From the NCBI GenBank assembly GCA_030622705.1, contig JAUXFU010000057.1, positions 1-6,059 of the forward strand: 6,059 bases of DNA, in the 5' to 3' direction. The notes beneath the pieces are model-generated. The model saw only the letters and a list, made by a program, of their open reading frames with translations, did no database searches and had not been told where the DNA came from. This DNA comes from Candidatus Omnitrophota bacterium (GTDB taxonomy: Bacteria; Omnitrophota; Koll11; Gygaellales; JAHJCI01). How positions within the stretch are numbered: the stretch's first letter is position 1; every line of letters begins with the position of its first letter. The translations under genes and the position numbers were made by a program. Below, one piece after another: positions 1-3,503 of this stretch.

Positions 1-662
1 AACTCTTCGTCACTTTCTGTAATAGGAGCTTCCTGGGAAGTGGTGCCGACGAAAAGGAAGCCATGGGTACCCTCTTTTGGCAGAATGGGAGAGATACAAA
101 AGGTTGCTACTTTGAATATCGTTTTTATCTCTTTAGAAGACAAAAAGTTATCCCCAGCGTTTCTCAGAGAGAGAGTGTTTTCGCCTTCGATTAGTTTGAG
201 GAAAATCTCATGGTTAGATTCAATTTTAAGTCTAATATCATCTAGTTCTTTTTTGTTGTATCCAATTGTCAAATATTGCAAGAATTTTTTCTCTTTCTCC
301 TGCCAGATGAGGCCAAGCGCCTTTTGTATTCCTAGTTGTTCAATATGTTCTGGCTTAATCTGTTTAAATATTTCCTTTTCATCTAAGGTTGACGCAAACG
401 CGCGCGAGAGTCTCTGCAGGGTATAAAGCTCAGAAATCTTTTTATCTAATTCCTCCTGAATTTTATTTAATTCAAGGTCAGTGCGCACGATTAACTTTGC
501 CTGTTCATCTAGCTGGTCTAAAGAGTTCTGTAGATACCTGATACTTAAGCGGAGTCGTTTGATTTCCTCTGATTTAACTATAGCGAGAAAAGTTAACAAG
601 GATATTATTAGCGTCAAAATAAAGCCTAAGAAATAGGAGAGAAAAGCCGAATTTGAAATCAT
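1..662 (-). CDS. Membrane-anchored coiled-coil/GAF sensor protein, probable histidine kinase (partial, C-terminus outside window)
   Basis: Reading down from an ATG at 660-662, the frame stays open to the left edge (220 codons plus 2 bases), so the C-terminal output domain is not seen. Residues about 7-29 form one strongly hydrophobic helix (FLSYFLGFILTLIISLLTFL), with only a few residues before it. Residues about 30-82 are charged and heptad-like, a cytoplasmic coiled coil with the segment RTDLELNKIQEELDKKISEL leading into LYTLQRLSRAFASTLDEKEI, the typical entry to a GAF domain. Residues about 80-220 fit a GAF fold (KALGLIW...KFLQYLTIGY...FCISPIL...GFLFVG). This layout is usual for sensor histidine kinases and some diguanylate cyclases; which one cannot be decided here. 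The start lies 2 bp after the FIST stop codon with no clear Shine-Dalgarno, so translational coupling and a shared transcript are likely. Identification of the GAF domain is by pattern, not by search. Confidence 0.8.
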   Translation of the reverse strand, partial: MISNSAFLSYFLGFILTLIISLLTFLAIVKSEEIKRLRLSIRYLQNSLDQLDEQAKLIVRTDLELNKIQEELDKKISELYTLQRLSRAFASTLDEKEIFKQIKPEHIEQLGIQKALGLIWQEKEKKFLQYLTIGYNKKELDDIRLKIESNHEIFLKLIEGENTLSLRNAGDNFLSSKEIKTIFKVATFCISPILPKEGTHGFLFVGTTSQEAPITESDEE

Positions 663-664
663 TT

Positions 665-1867
665 TTAATTCATCGCCAGGATGGTGATGGTTTGATTATG
701 ACAGTAAGTTTGCCCTGTAAAGCCGGTTGCTTTTAAGGGTGCCTGTTCTCCGTAAGTGCATAGGCCGATAATTGGCGTCTTCGGAAAGTTAGATTTTATA
801 ATTTCTATCTCCCGGGTAATTTGTCTTCCCAGAAGATATAATCGCGATAAAGAATTAAATACGAATATTATACTTGCAGGCGCCTGCGCGGGGAATGTCT
901 GTGTTTCCAGGGACTGTTTTGCTTGTCTGGCGGCTTCTTCGGTAGCGGCAAGGCAGGATTCCTTAGTACCAACCATCAATCTTATATGATTGTTCATAGG
1001 TACATCGCCCCGGCAGATTAGCGAGCCATCATCGCGTATGGAGAGGATATTTCTTAAAAGGTATTCTTCTTCGCCGGAAATATTCATTCCAATCGGGTAC
1101 AGGCGCGATATGCGGCTTAAATCTTTTTCTAATGAAGGAATATCCTTAGCAAGATAATCCTGATATAAAGATACGGCAGGTTTTTGTTCAATTTCTTCAA
1201 TCACAAAATTGTCTGAGGAAGTGACCTGATGGGCTTTTCCGATAGGCTTCCAGCCATGTTTAACGCCTAAGCCAAAATTAATTTTGCCTGTCCAGAGTAA
1301 GCCCACAACAGACTCGGTTAATACCTCTTGGTTAAAGTATTGATAGGTTTTGTTTGAATAAATATTATCAGAGGCACAAGTTGCCCCAATTATCGGAAAA
1401 CTACGGCCTAACCTTTGCTGGATGCCCTTTAAAAGCGAAAGATTGTCAATGATCATCCCGTCAGAGAAAAGCAGGCAAAAGCGCCGGTGGGCATCTTGCG
1501 TGCCAAATAATAATTGTTTACCTAAGATGTTGCCGCTGGCGCCAAGGTCGGTTAACACCCCCCTTGCTGAGGCAGTTTTAAAATAAGCCTCTTTTGTGCT
1601 AATCAGGGTTATTGCCACAGCGTGGTTAAAAATTCCGGTTTGAGTTAGAATTGTATTGCTTGTTGCTCCGAGTAAAGGGATATTTGCTCCAATGAGATTA
1701 CTAACCGTCTCCAGTAAGTAAGGCAGGGCAAACTCAGGAGTAGTAAAAATGATGGCTAATGATATTGGGTTTTGTCTTAAATCTGTTTTTGCCTGAAGGA
1801 CTGCTTCGGGAACTGCTATTTTATAATTTTTGTTACGGCTTACGCCGACACCGGCATATATGGGCAT
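665..1867 (-). CDS. FIST-domain sensor protein (FIST_N plus FIST_C), possibly NosP-like
   Basis: A 400-residue soluble protein, the normal length for a stand-alone FIST protein. The start fits the family: GVGVSRNK at residues 6-13, then EAVLQAK. FIST_N spans roughly residues 33-215, with LLGATS (65-70), PIIGATCASD (158-167) and the conserved-looking GLGVKHGWKPIG (199-210). FIST_C spans roughly 230-390, with YPIGM, the R-G-D-V-P stretch near 286-290 and the family ending PIIGLCTYGEQAPL (365-378) followed by HNQTITILA. There is no signal peptide or membrane segment, so it is cytoplasmic. FIST domains are sensory; the NosP subgroup binds haem and nitric oxide and is often encoded beside a histidine kinase or c-di-GMP enzyme. 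The gene here sits 2 bp upstream of such a sensor. H204 is one possible ligand residue, but haem binding is not shown. The start is fixed by an in-frame TAA at 1880-1882; no Shine-Dalgarno lies in range. A short GCGGATT-type repeat occupies the leader. Its promoter should lie in 1868-2011; only weak AT-rich candidates are seen (e.g. TTGAAC at 1940-1945 with TATAAG at 1920-1925, spacer only 14). Confidence 0.9.
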   Translation of the reverse strand: MPIYAGVGVSRNKNYKIAVPEAVLQAKTDLRQNPISLAIIFTTPEFALPYLLETVSNLIGANIPLLGATSNTILTQTGIFNHAVAITLISTKEAYFKTASARGVLTDLGASGNILGKQLLFGTQDAHRRFCLLFSDGMIIDNLSLLKGIQQRLGRSFPIIGATCASDNIYSNKTYQYFNQEVLTESVVGLLWTGKINFGLGVKHGWKPIGKAHQVTSSDNFVIEEIEQKPAVSLYQDYLAKDIPSLEKDLSRISRLYPIGMNISGEEEYLLRNILSIRDDGSLICRGDVPMNNHIRLMVGTKESCLAATEEAARQAKQSLETQTFPAQAPASIIFVFNSLSRLYLLGRQITREIEIIKSNFPKTPIIGLCTYGEQAPLKATGFTGQTYCHNQTITILAMN

Positions 1868-1871
1868 AATT

Positions 1872-1918
1872 AACGTGGATTATCGCGGATTTCCTTGGAC
1901 GCGGATTACCGCTGATGT
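1872..1918. repeat. GCGGATT-type intergenic repeat, copy A
   Basis: This stretch holds three imperfect tandem units around the core GCGGATT (GTGGATTATC, GCGGATTTCC, GCGGATTACC) ending in GCTGAT. Positions 1872-1899 match 2194-2221 at 24 of 28 bases in the same orientation (mismatches at the 5th, 11th, 12th and 24th bases). It begins 4 bp upstream of the FIST start codon, so it lies in the FIST 5' leader if that gene is transcribed from within the intergenic region. Motifs of this kind are scattered between genes in many bacterial genomes; whether this one is abundant in this genome cannot be seen here. Confidence 0.7.
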
Positions 1919-1967
1919 CCTTATATAGATTCTATTAAGGTTCAATAAATTGGGTTTAATAAATTAG

Positions 1968-1995
1968 TTGACCTCACAGCTTTTTATATTAAAAT
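1968..1995 (+). promoter_or_regulatory. Sigma70-type promoter for tRNA-Glu
   Basis: A -35 box TTGACC (1968-1973, 5/6 to TTGACA) is followed after 16 bp by a -10 box TAAAAT (1990-1995, 5/6 to TATAAT) in AT-rich surroundings. The expected start point near 2002-2004 lies about 8-10 bp before the mature tRNA 5' end at 2012, a normal short leader. It points at the tRNA only; no plus-strand protein gene follows. Confidence 0.6.
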
Positions 1996-2011
1996 ATAAC
2001 TACTACTCTTT

Positions 2012-2086
2012 GGCCCCATCGTCTAGCCTGGTTTAGGATAAATGGTTCTCAGCCATTAGACACGAGTTCGAATCTCGTTGGGGCTA
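2012..2086 (+). tRNA. tRNA-Glu (anticodon CTC)
   Basis: A complete cloverleaf is seen. The acceptor stem GGCCCCA (2012-2018) pairs with TGGGGCT (2079-2085), the outermost pair being G1:U72. The D-arm GTC/GAT (2021-2023, 2037-2039) has a 13-nt loop containing GG. The anticodon stem AATGG/CCATT (2041-2045, 2053-2057) holds the loop TTCTCAG, with anticodon CTC at 2048-2050 reading GAG. The variable loop is 4 nt. The T-arm ACGAG/CTCGT (2062-2066, 2074-2078) holds TTCGAAT. The discriminator base is A2086. CCA is not encoded, so it must be added by nucleotidyltransferase. The gene is on the opposite strand from all protein genes here. A U-rich tail (TTATTTTTATTA) follows directly and may help end transcription. 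Confidence 0.96.
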
Positions 2087-2104
2087 TTATTTTTATTACG
2101 GTTC

Positions 2105-2139
2105 TCCCGCCACAATCATTTAAATTACAAGTGGCGGGA
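2105..2139. repeat. Perfect hairpin 1 (9-bp stem, 17-nt loop)
   Basis: TCCCGCCAC (2105-2113) pairs perfectly with GTGGCGGGA (2131-2139) around a 17-nt AT-rich loop that itself contains the palindrome ATTTAAAT. It lies between the convergent 3' ends of the tRNA gene and the adaptor gene. The T-rich stretch comes before the stem on the plus strand and there is no T-run after the stem on either strand, so it is not a standard intrinsic terminator. It abuts hairpin 2 with no gap. Confidence 0.7.
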
Positions 2140-2172
2140 TCCCGCTTCCTCAGTAAATCTACCCAAGCGGGA
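2140..2172. repeat. Perfect hairpin 2 (8-bp stem, 17-nt loop)
   Basis: TCCCGCTT (2140-2147) pairs perfectly with AAGCGGGA (2165-2172), again around a 17-nt loop. Its left arm is the complement of the right arm of hairpin 1, giving a 12-bp palindrome GCGGGATCCCGC at the junction (2134-2145). The four arms can therefore pair in more than one way. The pair resembles small palindromic (REP-like) intergenic elements; no known family name is claimed. Confidence 0.7.
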
Positions 2173-2193
2173 AAATCCGGTTGGGCTATTTTA

Positions 2194-2235
2194 AACGCGG
2201 ATTTCCGCGGATTTCCATGGAACGGCCATCCGCGT
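2194..2235. repeat. GCGGATT-type intergenic repeat, copy B, with terminal inverted arms
   Basis: Two tandem units (ACGCGGATTTCC, GCGGATTTCC) are followed by ATGGAACGGCC and an inverted end ATCCGCGT. The outer arms ACGCGGAT (2195-2202) and ATCCGCGT (2228-2235) are perfect 8-bp inverted repeats with a 25-nt interior that includes the palindrome TTCCATGGAA (2213-2222). It ends 1 bp short of the adaptor stop codon (2237-2239). On the minus strand the stem is followed by TTTAAAATA, so it could act as a weak terminator for the efflux genes, but the loop is long and the tail poor in T. Same orientation as copy A. Confidence 0.65.
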
Positions 2236-2236
2236 C

Positions 2237-3463
2237 TTAAAAGCTTATTTCTTCAATCGCGTTAATTTGCACTGTGGCTTCATCCGTTAGCTCTCCCCGG
2301 CTTTCAATTACTACTAAGTCATTTTCCTCTAAGCCATCGGTAATTTGCGCATAATCGTTGGTTATATGGCCTGTGTTTACCCGGGACAGCCTAACTGTGC
2401 CGGTTTGGATCTCTTCTTCATTTGTAATTAAGGTTTGTGCCGGAATAACTGGAGCTATCATTATTTCTTCGCCGGTAGGAGTCAGGCATACGGAGGGAAT
2501 TAATAGGACATCCTTTAATTCAATAATTGAGATTTCGGCACGGCAGAACATCCCGGGAAGAAGAAGTTCTTTTGGGTTGTTAACCTTTATCTTAGTAGTC
2601 AGTGTCCGGCTTCTACCTCCAACTACCGGAAAGATGTTGTCAATGATGCCCTCAAAGGTAATGTTGGGATGGGCATCAACAAAAACCTTAGCTTTCTGGC
2701 CCAGTTTTAGTTTATTGATATCTCTCTCAACAATCCCTACTTCAATGAAGACGCTGCTTATCTTCAGGAGAGAGGCGATAGGGTCTTGCGGCGTAACAAA
2801 TTCGCCTTCTTCAGCTTCGCGGGGCCCCAGGACCCCATCAATTCCCGAGTAGAGATTGGTTTTTTCCAATTCATTCTCAGATAGCGCTGTTTCGGATTTC
2901 ATTGTTGCCAGCTCGAATTTGGCACTTTCGCATTCTAATGCAATTTCTTCCAGCCTGGATTTGATAATTGCCCCGGCCTGATAGAGATTTTCGTGAACCT
3001 CCAGTTTTTTCAGACTGGCCTGATAGCTGGCAAGGCCAGAGGCAAGTTTATTTTGTGTATATTCTAATTTGAGTTGGCTGTCTTTTGGATCGAGACAGGC
3101 AATAAGTTCGCCTTTTTTTATTCTCTCTCCCTCGTCAAAAAAGATAGTTTTTATAACCCCGTTAATTTCAAATCTAAGCTCAATTTCCTTTTCGCCCTTA
3201 ACCGTTCCCATTACCGGCAGGACGTCAGAGAAGTCTGTGCGCGTTACCCTGAATGTTCTTACCAGGACAGGACGGGTTTTTGCTTCCTCGGCCATCTTTT
3301 CCATCAGCATCTTAGGGGATTGTGGTTCTTGCGAAACAGGCTTTTTAATAAGGGGGCTCTCTTTAGACAGCTTAAGCGTTGTTTGTATAATCCCCCAGCC
3401 GAGGAAAATTATCCACAGCGAAACGAATGCAATAATAATTATCCGCGATTTCTTAAGTTCCAT
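2237..3463 (-). CDS. RND efflux system periplasmic adaptor subunit (membrane fusion protein)
   Basis: A 408-residue adaptor of normal family length. After a few basic residues, a hydrophobic helix at about residues 7-26 (RIIIIAFVSLWIIFLGWGII) anchors it in the inner membrane; there is no lipobox Cys, so it is not a lipoprotein. A Pro/Lys-rich linker (35-60) follows. The lipoyl domain is split as usual: first half about 88-126 (INGVIKTIFFDEGERIKKGE), second half about 203-234 (YSGIDGVLGPREAEEGEFVT). Between them, about 130-200, is the helical hairpin that would reach the outer-membrane channel. The beta-barrel domain is about 236-315, ending LLLPGMFCRAEI, and a membrane-proximal domain with a PSVCL motif covers about 316-403. 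Its job is to link the pump to an outer-membrane exit duct. It follows the pump gene by 40 bp on the same strand, so the two are very likely one operon, with the pump first, the reverse of the common order. The start is supported by a strong Shine-Dalgarno. Confidence 0.93.
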   Translation of the reverse strand: MELKKSRIIIIAFVSLWIIFLGWGIIQTTLKLSKESPLIKKPVSQEPQSPKMLMEKMAEEAKTRPVLVRTFRVTRTDFSDVLPVMGTVKGEKEIELRFEINGVIKTIFFDEGERIKKGELIACLDPKDSQLKLEYTQNKLASGLASYQASLKKLEVHENLYQAGAIIKSRLEEIALECESAKFELATMKSETALSENELEKTNLYSGIDGVLGPREAEEGEFVTPQDPIASLLKISSVFIEVGIVERDINKLKLGQKAKVFVDAHPNITFEGIIDNIFPVVGGRSRTLTTKIKVNNPKELLLPGMFCRAEISIIELKDVLLIPSVCLTPTGEEIMIAPVIPAQTLITNEEEIQTGTVRLSRVNTGHITNDYAQITDGLEENDLVVIESRGELTDEATVQINAIEEISF

Positions 3464-3467
3464 AGTT

Positions 3468-3473
3468 CCTCCT
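3468..3473 (-). promoter_or_regulatory. Strong ribosome binding site for the adaptor gene
   Basis: AGGAGG on the minus strand, 4 nt before the ATG at 3461-3463, within CCAGGAGGAACT. It is a near-perfect anti-16S match and fixes the adaptor start. It contrasts with the two downstream genes (FIST and GAF sensor), which have no comparable site. Confidence 0.85.
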
Positions 3474-3503
3474 GGTATAATCTTAAAGTTATATTTGTAA
3501 TCA

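Noticed and set aside
40..426. Plus-strand open frame of 128 codons
   Set aside because: It lies wholly antisense to the GAF sensor gene, whose minus-strand frame is open throughout and shows a clear TM-coiled coil-GAF layout. The plus-strand product shows no recognisable domain.
756..989. Plus-strand open frame of 77 codons
   Set aside because: Antisense to the conserved FIST_C end; no independent evidence.
2105..2172. Paired hairpins as ordinary intrinsic terminators
   Set aside because: No T-run follows either stem on either strand; the T-rich tract lies upstream, directly after the tRNA. Kept as repeats of unknown function.
1872..2235. CRISPR array
   Set aside because: Only two separated repeat copies of imperfect identity with a tRNA between them; no regular spacers and no cas genes.
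2087..2236. A second tRNA gene after tRNA-Glu
   Set aside because: The GTTGGGCTATT stretch near 2180 resembles only the tRNA 3' end; no acceptor partner, anticodon arm or T-arm is present.
2358..2852. Plus-strand open frame of 164 codons
   Set aside because: Antisense to the beta-barrel and lipoyl region of the adaptor gene; low-complexity product with no family signature.
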